Source of the DNA: Paramagnetospirillum magnetotacticum MS-1
GTDB taxonomy: Bacteria > Pseudomonadota > Alphaproteobacteria > Rhodospirillales > Magnetospirillaceae
Length of the DNA stretch: 64,000 nucleotides
Reading direction: 5' to 3'
Assembly: GCF_000829825.1 (NCBI RefSeq)
Contig: NZ_JXSL01000009.1
Span: 62,001-126,000, forward strand
The translations under genes and the position numbers were made by a program. Shown here piece after piece: positions 8,442-16,556 of the stretch (position 1 is its first letter; every line of letters begins with the position of its first letter). A model generated the notes under the pieces. That model searched no databases, was not told the DNA's origin, and saw only the letters and a program-made list of their open reading frames with translations.

Positions 8442-9350
8442 TCTTTGCCGCCCCTATCGACACGCTCCACACATCCTTAATATCGGACCGGCAGGAATAC
8501 CAGCAAACCGGAAAAGCCATCGCGCGACCATATTCCAATAGTGATATATCTGCAAGATAGCACCCGTACATTGCGAAGAGTGGGCAAGAAACGGGAGTGC
8601 CATAGCCGCTATTGACGGCACCACGTTACGCTGCAGGAGAATGCCGCGCCAGCGATCAGTCACTATATCGTGACGGCCGAAGACGGCGGGAGCTGGCTCA
8701 ACCGCGACATGCCCAACAGTCGCCCCAATGGCCGTTTTCGAGCACTTTGCTAAGACAATTGGAGGACCGCCATGGGCGCAAAGCCGTCAAAATGGCACCG
8801 CCCCATTGAGAGCCAGGGTGCCTCATGCCCAGCAACTGTGGGGCCTTCGATGCAAAGGTAACCAACCATGGCCTCGATGCCCGCGCGTGCCGTTTTTGCA
8901 AAGGGAGTGCGTATTCAGACTTCCTATTTCTCGTCAGAAAACCACCATGGCCGCATTTAATCCGAATAGTCTTCAGATTCTTTTTCAAACTTATCTCTTT
9001 GTCAAAACAGGATGGCTTTCTAAGAAATTTTCGCCCATCAAATTTATATGATTTAAAAATTTCGGACATCTCATTGAGAAAAATTTTCCGAACCGGCAAT
9101 AGCAATCTTACTAAGAATCATACAACACATCCCACGAATCTAGATGTAACACTTTAATGCGAATTAAAAATTTATCATAATTTTTATCTCATAAATATCT
9201 GTAGCAACACGCCGTCAGAAACCTAGCAAAATACGCTTGACTCTGGCCGCAAAGACTCTGAATACTGTCACACGCACCGAATCAAAGGGCTCTACGCAAG
9301 TTGAGCCTTAGTGTATAGCGACTGTTTACTTGTAGGCGGCATGCAACACA
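8442..9350. other. 909-bp divergent region without a convincing gene
   Basis: Lies between the methyltransferase start and tnsA, so it must hold both divergent promoters. The part up to about 8900 is GC-rich and contains short coding-like fragments (for example an ATG-led 29-codon frame at 8772 after GGAGG), which could be remnants of lost cargo. From about 8930 to 9350 it becomes very AT-rich. No repeat array or RNA gene was recognised. Confidence 0.4.
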
Positions 9351-9959
9351 ATGAAACCAGTTCGGAACCCGCTCAATGGAAATAAGACTGCTATACGGTC
9401 AAAATTCCAAAGCAAAAAAAATGGCAGAACAATATATTGCGAATCGACTCTTGAGCGTGATTACGCCTACATTATGGAGTTCGATTACGGAATAGGCTCA
9501 TTTAACGAACAGCCAATGCGATTTACATTCTTCCATGACGGAAGAATGCGGACCTACACTCCGGATTTTCAGGTTACGTTTTGCGATCCGCTACGTATAG
9601 AAATCCATGAGGTCAAGAAGCTCGAATACTTGAAGGGGCCTGATGTGGCCGCCAGGCTGGCCGCTGCAAAGCTTTGTATCGAAAGCCAGGGCTATATCTT
9701 CAAGACCGTCACTGAAGTGGAAATTCGCAGGCAGCCCAGGCTCCGCAACATTGGCCTGGCCCTGCGCTATCGAGACTGGGATGAAGCAGAACGCCCCGAC
9801 TTGGACCAGCGCCTGCCCGTAGTAGATACGGCCATCACCCTTCAGGCCCTCACCACCCCTCACCGGTGGCAGAGTGCCCTGCCGTATCTTATTGACGGCC
9901 GCCTCCTGGCCGATCTCGACCACCCGCTCTCTGCTGAAACAAAGGTTTGGCGGCCATGA
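9351..9959 (+). CDS. tnsA: TnsA-like transposon endonuclease
   Basis: A 202-residue protein with the restriction-endonuclease-like fold of TnsA, which cuts the 5' ends of Tn7-type elements so that transposition is cut-and-paste. Candidate catalytic residues are Glu35 in CESTLERDYAYI, Asp72 in YTPDFQV, and the E-x-K pair at 87-89 in HEVKK. It is shorter than Tn7 TnsA (about 270 residues), so the C-terminal TnsC-binding part is reduced. The stop overlaps the tnsB start (ATGA at 9956). No strong ribosome binding site precedes the ATG. The 5' third is AT-rich, the 3' part GC-rich. Confidence 0.85.
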   Translation: MKPVRNPLNGNKTAIRSKFQSKKNGRTIYCESTLERDYAYIMEFDYGIGSFNEQPMRFTFFHDGRMRTYTPDFQVTFCDPLRIEIHEVKKLEYLKGPDVAARLAAAKLCIESQGYIFKTVTEVEIRRQPRLRNIGLALRYRDWDEAERPDLDQRLPVVDTAITLQALTTPHRWQSALPYLIDGRLLADLDHPLSAETKVWRP

Positions 9960-11929
9960 CTTCCCCCAAGATGAAACTCGGCAAGCGGCTAAAGTACAGA
10001 GGGGTTTTGTATACCGTTGAGCGCAGGCTTGATGTGGAGATCGAACTCCGCAATCCGACGGGGCGCATCGAATATGTGTCCGACGAAAGCCTGCTTAAAG
10101 CCCTGTACGAAGAGCAATTGGACCTCAATCCTTCGGATGAGCATGCCGGAGGCCAGGCCACCTCCCCGCTTCGCTTTGAACATCTGTCCGAAAACGACAA
10201 GCATAAAATGTTTAGAAATTGGAAAATCGGGCAGGCAATTCTGGCAGCTGAAGAGTTAGGCAAACTTAATCCACAAACAATGAAACAGTTGGCCGCCGCA
10301 GTTATAAGCCAAAATGGCTGGCATGATCCCGTCCCGAGCCAATCCTCTCTTTATCGCCTCGCCAGTCAGGCACGGAAGTCTGACGGAGCATCTCTTGCCC
10401 TCGCCCCAAATACTCATCGAAAGGGAAACAGAATTCCAAAACTCTCTCCAGAGGTAAAAAAGATCATAGATGACGCTATTAAAGAGAAGTACAAAACAAT
10501 GAATCGCCTGACCATCCAGGATGTTCACCGAGAAGTACTATACCTTATTAGCAAATACAATGAAGACCCATTACACGAAACGAAACAGCCCCTACCTTCA
10601 TATTCATCCGTAAAAACGGCAATAAACAATATGAACCAATACGACCTACAAAAATCTCGTTTTGGCAGAGCAAAGGCACGACAACATCACGGCATTTTTG
10701 GCCCCGGAATAACGGCGACTAGAACAAATGAAATATGGCAAATTGACCATACGCCAATAAACATACTACTTGTTAATGAGAAATGTCAGTTTATTGGCCA
10801 GCCAACCATTACAGTATCTGTCGATGTATATTCAAAAGCTATTACTGGATTCTACATTGGCTTTGAACCGCCAAGCTATCATTCTGTTGCGAGATGTCTG
10901 GAGCATGCGATAAGGCCAAAAGATTACATTGAAAATAAATACATTGACGTTAAGTGCAAATGGCCTGTTTTCGGAATTCCAGAGCGCATAATGTGCGACA
11001 ATGGCCGCGAATTTCATAGCATCGCCTTCGAACAATCCTGCTCAGCACTCGGCATCCATATTGATTATGCGGGGGTACGATCGCCATGGACGAAGGGAAT
11101 TATTGAAAATGTAATGAAACTTGTTAATCACAGCTTTTCTCACAAGCTATACGGCACAACGTTTAGCAACTACATTGATCGGGGCGACTACAATGCCGCC
11201 GATGCGGCGGTCATTGGCTACGATGAGTTCGTCAGCGTTTTCCATAAGTTCGTCGTTGATATAGAGCTTAACGAGCCACACAGAACAACGATGGAAACAC
11301 CCTTAAGTCGATGGCTGAATGGCACAGAAACTCATCCAATCAGGCCCGCAACAAAAATCGACTCATTGAGGTTTCACCTAAACAAACCAGCAGGAACAAG
11401 GAAAGTTCATCATTATGGGATTAGTTTTAAGGGCCTTACTTACTCCTGTAATGGTCTTGAGGCTATCAGGTCGCTGCACCATAAAAAGCACGTCGTCAGT
11501 GTAACATATGATCCATCAGCTCTTCGCTCTATATTCGTAACACACCGACAGTTGGCAGAGCCCTTGGAAGTGCCTTGCACCGATCAAGAATATACAAATA
11601 ACTTATCGGAGTACGCACACAGGATATGCCTAAATTATGTTAGAAAGAATTTTAAGAATGAAATGAATAATTCAAACTTACTAGCAGCAAGACACGACAT
11701 ATCAAGGATTATTGACAGAGATACAAATAAGAAGAGCATCCGCTCCCGCAAGAAGATAGTTCGTTTCGGCAATCATGATGCGGCATCGCACCACGGGCTC
11801 AGCCCCACACCGTCCCAGGTGGCCGAGTTGCCCAAGAGTAGAAACGCCCCCACCAATGGTCTGGATGACGATCTCGACATCCCAGACTTAACCACCAGCA
11901 CTATGCCGACCGGACCTCGCCAAAAATGA
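9956..11929 (+). CDS. tnsB: TnsB-like DDE transposase
   Basis: The 657-residue transposase that binds the terminal repeats and joins 3' ends to target DNA. The RNase H-like core shows the DDE triad: Asp264 in IWQIDHTP, Asp348 in IMCDNGREF and Glu384 in WTKGIIENVMK, with 35 residues between the last two, as in the TnsB/MuA/Tn552 group. An N-terminal helical DNA-binding region (about 80-240) and a C-terminal beta-barrel region with the basic tail follow the family layout. ATG 9956 overlaps the tnsA stop; an in-frame TTG lies 9 bases earlier. From about 10200 to 11760 the gene is distinctly AT-rich, unlike both neighbours. Confidence 0.93.
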   Translation: MTSPKMKLGKRLKYRGVLYTVERRLDVEIELRNPTGRIEYVSDESLLKALYEEQLDLNPSDEHAGGQATSPLRFEHLSENDKHKMFRNWKIGQAILAAEELGKLNPQTMKQLAAAVISQNGWHDPVPSQSSLYRLASQARKSDGASLALAPNTHRKGNRIPKLSPEVKKIIDDAIKEKYKTMNRLTIQDVHREVLYLISKYNEDPLHETKQPLPSYSSVKTAINNMNQYDLQKSRFGRAKARQHHGIFGPGITATRTNEIWQIDHTPINILLVNEKCQFIGQPTITVSVDVYSKAITGFYIGFEPPSYHSVARCLEHAIRPKDYIENKYIDVKCKWPVFGIPERIMCDNGREFHSIAFEQSCSALGIHIDYAGVRSPWTKGIIENVMKLVNHSFSHKLYGTTFSNYIDRGDYNAADAAVIGYDEFVSVFHKFVVDIELNEPHRTTMETPLSRWLNGTETHPIRPATKIDSLRFHLNKPAGTRKVHHYGISFKGLTYSCNGLEAIRSLHHKKHVVSVTYDPSALRSIFVTHRQLAEPLEVPCTDQEYTNNLSEYAHRICLNYVRKNFKNEMNNSNLLAARHDISRIIDRDTNKKSIRSRKKIVRFGNHDAASHHGLSPTPSQVAELPKSRNAPTNGLDDDLDIPDLTTSTMPTGPRQK

Positions 11930-12936
11930 TGTCCAAAGGCCTCACCTCCCGCCAAATCGCTCGCCTCAGCGTGTTGCACAGTATCCTCGTGGAAACACCC
12001 CAGTTTCGCTCTGTCTATGACGCGGCCGAGCGGGCGATGCAGATGAGCGGTATTGCGGCGGAACCGTCCTGCCTGTTGGCTACTGGATTATCCGGCAGCG
12101 GCAAGTCGACCATCGCCAAAGCCTTGGTGCATGGCCACCCCGCCATCGAGACCGAGTTCCGCCGGACCATGCCGGTGCTGATGATCGACGTTCCAGCGGC
12201 GGCGACGGCCAAGGGCTTGGCCACCAGTCTGCTCGCCGCCATGAAGGACAACAATTACGCAAGGGGCTCGGTCGCGTCTCAGACGGAGCGGATCTACCGG
12301 CTTATCCGAGAATGCGAAGTCCGTCTTTTGATCCTCGACGAGTTCCAGCATCTGATCGATGAGGATAAGCGGAAGATAATCCAAACATCTGCCGACTGGC
12401 TGAAGTCACTGATTAATATGACGAAGGTTCCGGTTCTATTGCTTGGAATCCACAAGTCCCAGCGGATCTTGGACTACAATGAGCAGTTGCGGCGGCGCTT
12501 CTCCCGCATCATCGAATTACACCCCTATGACTGGGGCATTGAGGCGCATCGCAAGGATTTTCGCGGGGTGATCAAGGCCATCGCCTCCCGGCTTCCCTTT
12601 GATCAAGCCCCGGATCTGTGGAACCACAGTGCGGCCTTCGCCCTCTACCAGGCGAGTTCCGGCCTGATCGGTCATGCCATCCACGTCATTCGCAAGGCTT
12701 CCGAGGCGGCCATTCTGGCGGATGAAACAGTGCTGTCTCCAACTCGCCTGGCCGAGGCCTATGACCAGGTCATCGTCAATCTCCTCCCTCGGGGCTATGC
12801 GGCACCTAGGAACAACCCCTTCCTGGACGAGAAGGTGTTGGAGCGCACACCGCTGCAGCCCGGTGCGCTGTCACTGATTAACGATAGCGTGGACACCAAA
12901 CACCTCCGTCCCCACGACGTTCTGACCACCCGATAG
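11926..12936 (+). CDS. tnsC: TnsC/TniB-like AAA+ target regulator
   Basis: A 336-residue AAA+ ATPase that in Tn7-like systems links the target selector (TniQ/TnsD) to the transposase. Walker A is GLSGSGKSTIAKAL near residue 54, Walker B is LLILDEFQHLI near 136, with a sensor-like VLLLGIHKSQRIL and arginine-rich RRRFSRIIEL behind it. This is the compact TniB-style form rather than the 555-residue Tn7 TnsC. ATG overlaps the tnsB stop (ATGA); a second ATG follows directly. GC content returns to the host-like level here. Confidence 0.92.
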   Translation: MMSKGLTSRQIARLSVLHSILVETPQFRSVYDAAERAMQMSGIAAEPSCLLATGLSGSGKSTIAKALVHGHPAIETEFRRTMPVLMIDVPAAATAKGLATSLLAAMKDNNYARGSVASQTERIYRLIRECEVRLLILDEFQHLIDEDKRKIIQTSADWLKSLINMTKVPVLLLGIHKSQRILDYNEQLRRRFSRIIELHPYDWGIEAHRKDFRGVIKAIASRLPFDQAPDLWNHSAAFALYQASSGLIGHAIHVIRKASEAAILADETVLSPTRLAEAYDQVIVNLLPRGYAAPRNNPFLDEKVLERTPLQPGALSLINDSVDTKHLRPHDVLTTR

Positions 12937-12949
12937 GAGATTGGCAGCG

Positions 12950-14854
12950 ATGGCAGCCCCCTATCCATTGGCGCTACGAAGCGCCCCAAGGCCGGGAGAG
13001 AGTCTTCCGGGCCTGCTGATGCGGCTAGCGATGATGAACCATTATGACAGCCCTAATTGGATCACCGAGCATGTCGGGGCCACCTGCCCCACCGTCGCTC
13101 TGGCCGAGCGTAACTATGCCAGCCTAGCGGTTCTGGTCGGGCTTCCGGTGGCAACCCTGCGCAATCTGGCCTACCTCCCTGCAGACGGTGACCACGGTGA
13201 GGGATTGCACTCATTTCGCGGACATCCGCTTAAGCGCCGCTTTCTTCGCCTCGCCAAGCGGCGGCACTGCCCGTTATGTCTGAAGAAAAGTCAGTATCAT
13301 CGCGGCATCTGGGATGTGGTGGCGGTGACCGTCTGCCCCCAACATGAACTGGTGCTGCGCGAAGAATGTCCCCATTGCCAGGAATCAACCACCTTTAGCT
13401 CCGGTCCGGTCGAACGCTGCCGTAAATGCCAAGAAAGCCTGTGCGACATGAAGCGCCCGGCGCGCGCCACACCCCATGCAATTGCCACCGCGCGTCACAT
13501 TCATCAGCTGGTCGGAGAAACCACGGATCCGGGGCCAAGCCCGTTTACCGGTCCCCTGGCGACGCTGACCCTCAACGACTTCGTCCAGGTGGTCATGCTG
13601 ATGGCGGCACGCTTTTCCAACCGCCCGTATTCCACCGGCGATACCGTGGCGGACGACATCGCCATCGACGCATTACACGACGCCGTCGCTAAGGGAGCCA
13701 CCCTGCTGGAGGATTGGCCGACCAACTTCCGGCGCTACCTGGAATCCGTCCATAAGCTGGAGTCCCGCCCCACCAACGTCATCTCGCAGTTTGGTCCGTT
13801 CTACGAAGTGGTGCTGAAGCAGATTCCCGAGGGGCCACTGAGTTTCGTGCGCGAGGCGTTCAAGAGCTATCTCGGCCAAACCTGGAGCGGCTTCGTCGAT
13901 GGCCGCAATCGCTATGTCCTCCAGGCCGAGCAAAGCTTTCTCACCTTGAAGGAGGCGTCATCGCGCAGTGGCATCGGCGAAAGCCGCCTGCGCCAGTTGA
14001 TCGAGAGCGGAGACTTAATGGCCGATGAGGTGGTGAGTGGCAGTCGCGCCTTCACCCGCATCAATCCAGCCAGCCTGGACCGGCTGATGGCGGCGAGGGC
14101 CGATCTGATCGGCCTGACCGATGCCGCCACCCTGCTGGGGATCAAACGCGCCACCGTGCACGAATTGGTCGAGGCGAAGATCATCAATGCCCCACACCGC
14201 CCTTCTGCCGAGGGCAAAGGCTATTGGATGCTCCGGTTCGGGGCGATCGAACACCTGCTCGAAACGATTCAAAACAGACGGCAACCTGCTCCGCCCGGAA
14301 CCAGACAGATCAGCTTCCACGGGATATGCGCCCTGGCCGGGCGGCACAACATTGCCCTGGCGGATCTGGTGCGAGCCATGGCCGAAGGCGCGCTGACGCC
14401 CATCGATGAGACCTCGGACAAGGGCCTCAAAGCCTTTGTCTTCGACCATTCTCAGGTGTTGGCCTGGTGCGATCGCACCCGCAAAACCCACTCTGCGGCG
14501 ATCACCATCTTGGAAGCGGCGGCCATGCTCGGACTCAAGAAAGGCGTCGTCAGCCACCTGCTGGATTTGGGGCGGATCAAACGGGTACCCAAGGAGCTGC
14601 AACGGGGCTTCTATGTGATCGATCCGGCCAGCGTGTCGGCCTTTCACCACGATCACCTGGTGGCGTCACGAATCGCCAAAAGCCTCGGCACCTCGGCAAG
14701 CAGCCTGATCACTCTGCTGGGGAAGCATGGGATCGTGCCGATCTGCGGCCCGGAGATGGATGGCAGCCGCCAGTATATCTTCGCCAAATCCGATTTGGAG
14801 GGAATCGACCTGGTGGGATTGGTGGCGGATCGGCTCAAACGGGGTCGGACCTGA
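12950..14854 (+). CDS. tniQ: TniQ/TnsD-like target-site selector
   Basis: A 634-residue protein. The N-terminus (LRSAPRPGESLPGLLMRLA) is the TniQ signature, followed by zinc-binding clusters CPLC, CPQH, CPHC and CRKC between residues about 105 and 165. The C-terminal half holds at least four successive winged-helix or excisionase-like units, recognisable by SFLTLKEASSRSGIG, IGLTDAATLLGIKRATVHEL, ISFHGICALAG and ITILEAAAMLGLKKGVV. A large TniQ with extra DNA-binding modules is the TnsD type, which reads a fixed chromosomal site; the site here is presumably the 3' end of parE. ATG 12950 is chosen because GGAG lies 10 bases upstream; an in-frame TTG at 12941 is an alternative. Confidence 0.88.
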   Translation: MAAPYPLALRSAPRPGESLPGLLMRLAMMNHYDSPNWITEHVGATCPTVALAERNYASLAVLVGLPVATLRNLAYLPADGDHGEGLHSFRGHPLKRRFLRLAKRRHCPLCLKKSQYHRGIWDVVAVTVCPQHELVLREECPHCQESTTFSSGPVERCRKCQESLCDMKRPARATPHAIATARHIHQLVGETTDPGPSPFTGPLATLTLNDFVQVVMLMAARFSNRPYSTGDTVADDIAIDALHDAVAKGATLLEDWPTNFRRYLESVHKLESRPTNVISQFGPFYEVVLKQIPEGPLSFVREAFKSYLGQTWSGFVDGRNRYVLQAEQSFLTLKEASSRSGIGESRLRQLIESGDLMADEVVSGSRAFTRINPASLDRLMAARADLIGLTDAATLLGIKRATVHELVEAKIINAPHRPSAEGKGYWMLRFGAIEHLLETIQNRRQPAPPGTRQISFHGICALAGRHNIALADLVRAMAEGALTPIDETSDKGLKAFVFDHSQVLAWCDRTRKTHSAAITILEAAAMLGLKKGVVSHLLDLGRIKRVPKELQRGFYVIDPASVSAFHHDHLVASRIAKSLGTSASSLITLLGKHGIVPICGPEMDGSRQYIFAKSDLEGIDLVGLVADRLKRGRT

Positions 14855-14900
14855 TGGGGCGGGCGCGATGGCCGGGTTGATCGGCAAGGAGGAGGGCAAG

Positions 14901-15089
14901 ATGGCGAAAGCGAAACGGCCCCGGCGGCGCTCTGGGGCGGCGGTGGATGCCATGGTGCAGGCTCAGCTCGAAACCATCTCACCGGAGACCACTGCTGCCT
15001 TCTCGGCGGCCATCGCTACCGGGAACACCGCGCCGGACGATGCGGTCTATTCAATCTCGCCGAACCGCAAGACCTCCGGCGATGAGTGA
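14901..15089 (+). CDS. Small basic protein downstream of tniQ
   Basis: A 62-residue open frame with a very strong ribosome binding site (AAGGAGGAGGG, ending 5 bases before the ATG). The N-terminus is basic (MAKAKRPRRRSG), the rest neutral and possibly disordered. The stop overlaps the next small gene through ATGAGTGA. I do not recognise it. Its position in the tns operon suggests an accessory factor, but that is only context. Confidence 0.5.
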   Translation: MAKAKRPRRRSGAAVDAMVQAQLETISPETTAAFSAAIATGNTAPDDAVYSISPNRKTSGDE

Positions 15090-15315
15090 GAACGATCCGG
15101 TGGAATGCGTCGGCCCGTTCCTGGTGGTCCGGGATGTGGATGGGGTGCGCCATGCCATTCGCGACACCTGTATCGCTGGACTGCGCGAGGCTGGTGCGGG
15201 CGAGGATGGCACCTTGATCGTCACCCGCCAGGGGACGGTATCGGTCCCCTCGGGTTTTGGAGAGGTTCTGCAGCAGCTGGGGCGGATGGGCCGCCACCCG
15301 TTCCGGCGGGGATAG
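15082..15315 (+). CDS. Small protein coupled to the preceding gene
   Basis: A 77-residue protein starting 8 bases inside the preceding small gene. The sequence (VGPFLVVRDVDGVRHAIRD, then GTLIVTRQGTVSVPSGF) reads as a short beta-rich domain. No family was recognised. Host-like GC content and tight overlap support it being a real, co-translated gene at the end of the tnsABC-tniQ operon. Confidence 0.5.
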   Translation: MSENDPVECVGPFLVVRDVDGVRHAIRDTCIAGLREAGAGEDGTLIVTRQGTVSVPSGFGEVLQQLGRMGRHPFRRG

Positions 15316-15514
15316 GGCGTGGGCGGCGTCAAAGTCTTCGCCGTCCTCCCTGGCGGGCTGACACCCCTGTTTCACGGCGGTTTGATTGGGCCTGGATTAC
15401 GGGACCAGAGTCAGGACTATGCGAGTTCCGTGAAACGCCTCGAACTCTGTCGCATAACGGGCCTTATGAACGCCACCACCGCCCCATCCGGCTGAATGTC
15501 TTCCCGGATATGCC

Positions 15515-15901
15515 CTACTCTCGTAATGTCACAATGTCGGACTCGGCAAGTGTCCCTTTGGCGGCTTTCTCCAAAAGTTCGTATAAACTACATGCGGCTC
15601 CAGACTTTGTTAGATAGTCATCGGCACGCACAAGATCACGATGAACCAATCCATCATCTCGATCGCACATAAAATAATTTACATACCATTCTCCATTTCT
15701 CAATTCAGCATCAACAACAGCCACCTCCCTATGTGACGCAATTTCAAATATCTTAACGCTATGTATAGTGGCCAGCACCTCATCCATATACGCAGGCAGT
15801 CTTGGCCGCATATAGACTTCTTCTGGAGCAACCGGATTTTCCGAATGGCCGCCATCAGGCTCAATTGGCGCATTCAGCTTCTTATTGTCACGACCACTCA
15901 T
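15515..15901 (-). CDS. Hypothetical protein, 128 residues
   Basis: An acidic, soluble protein (MSGRDNKKLNAPIEPDGG start) whose middle, AVVDAELRNGEWYVNYFMCD, looks like alternating beta strands, with a helical C-terminus. No motif or family recognised. It is AT-richer than the tniQ region, so may be independent cargo. Nothing is seen in the 200 bp between it and the small genes at 14901-15315. Confidence 0.5.
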   Translation of the reverse strand: MSGRDNKKLNAPIEPDGGHSENPVAPEEVYMRPRLPAYMDEVLATIHSVKIFEIASHREVAVVDAELRNGEWYVNYFMCDRDDGLVHRDLVRADDYLTKSGAACSLYELLEKAAKGTLAESDIVTLRE

Positions 15902-16052
15902 GCCCGCCCAACTCCTTCTCGATGCAATTGGGCAATTCTGATCGACCAGGAATAAGTCGACAACCCCAAATTCCGAGCAAGAACACCCGAATATTTCTGC
16001 TGACCACCCCCAGCACCACCCTTCAACCTTCGCCGCTCCAACTCCTGCTTCT

Positions 16053-16085
16053 GTCCGGCACGCCGGGGCAGCCAGCGTGCCGGAC
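16053..16085 (-). terminator. Perfect hairpin after the 128-residue regulator-like gene
   Basis: Arms GTCCGGCACGC and GCGTGCCGGAC (11 bp, perfect) enclose an 11-nt loop, 5 bases beyond the stop codon of the minus-strand gene ending at 16091. There is no clear T-run, so it may act as a processing or attenuation hairpin rather than a classical terminator. Confidence 0.5.
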
Positions 16086-16090
16086 GACTT

Positions 16091-16477
16091 TCACCGAGCC
16101 TCGATTTCGTCAATGAGCGCAAGCATCTGCTGGAGCTGCTTCCTGGCATCTCCCAACTTCTTGACCTTGGCCAAGTCAACACGCCCCGCCATCACCAGTA
16201 CCGCTTCAAGCACTTCGTCTGAATGGCGCATCAGGTCGATGAGGTTCTCTCCGCTGGGACCATTCTTCGCTGCAAACCAGTTCCTGACGGCACGCGCATT
16301 GGCACCCGTCAACGCCACAACCATCTTTACGGCGGCCGTTGTCCCGCCGAATTGACGCCGCAATGCATCTCCAATGGTCAAAGCGAATCCACCGGCTCCC
16401 GGCAACGGCTCATCATTTTCAGGAAAAGCTTTTCCCAAATGGGGCCGAATCTTTCGGTGATTCTTGGAAAGCGACAT
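16091..16477 (-). CDS. Small helical regulator-like protein
   Basis: A 128-residue protein with a probable helix-turn-helix-like core: MVVALTGANARAVRNWFAAK resembles the recognition helix region of XRE-type or phage Cro-like proteins, followed by SGENLIDLMRHSDEVLEAVL and a C-terminal helix rich in Lys, Gln and Leu. It is divergent from the serine recombinase gene, 79 bp apart, an arrangement typical of a regulator controlling a recombination operon. Similar small genes recur beside such recombinase-ParB operons in alphaproteobacteria as far as I recall, but this was not checked. Function is inferred. Confidence 0.6.
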   Translation of the reverse strand: MSLSKNHRKIRPHLGKAFPENDEPLPGAGGFALTIGDALRRQFGGTTAAVKMVVALTGANARAVRNWFAAKNGPSGENLIDLMRHSDEVLEAVLVMAGRVDLAKVKKLGDARKQLQQMLALIDEIEAR

Positions 16478-16556
16478 TCACAGATCCTTTCTCGTAACTT
16501 CATGTTCTGGAGGACTCGCCGAAGCAAAGTCTGGCCAGTTGTGGTCACGAGAACGG

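Noticed and set aside
8698-9105. 135-codon minus-strand frame in the cargo gap
   Set aside because: Composition changes abruptly within it, no ribosome binding site, no protein pattern; treated as chance or debris.
15898-16182. 94-codon minus-strand frame overlapping the regulator-like gene
   Set aside because: Its first part is an out-of-frame reading of the 128-residue gene, and it runs through the hairpin; the C-terminal part looks protein-like but has no start signal of its own.
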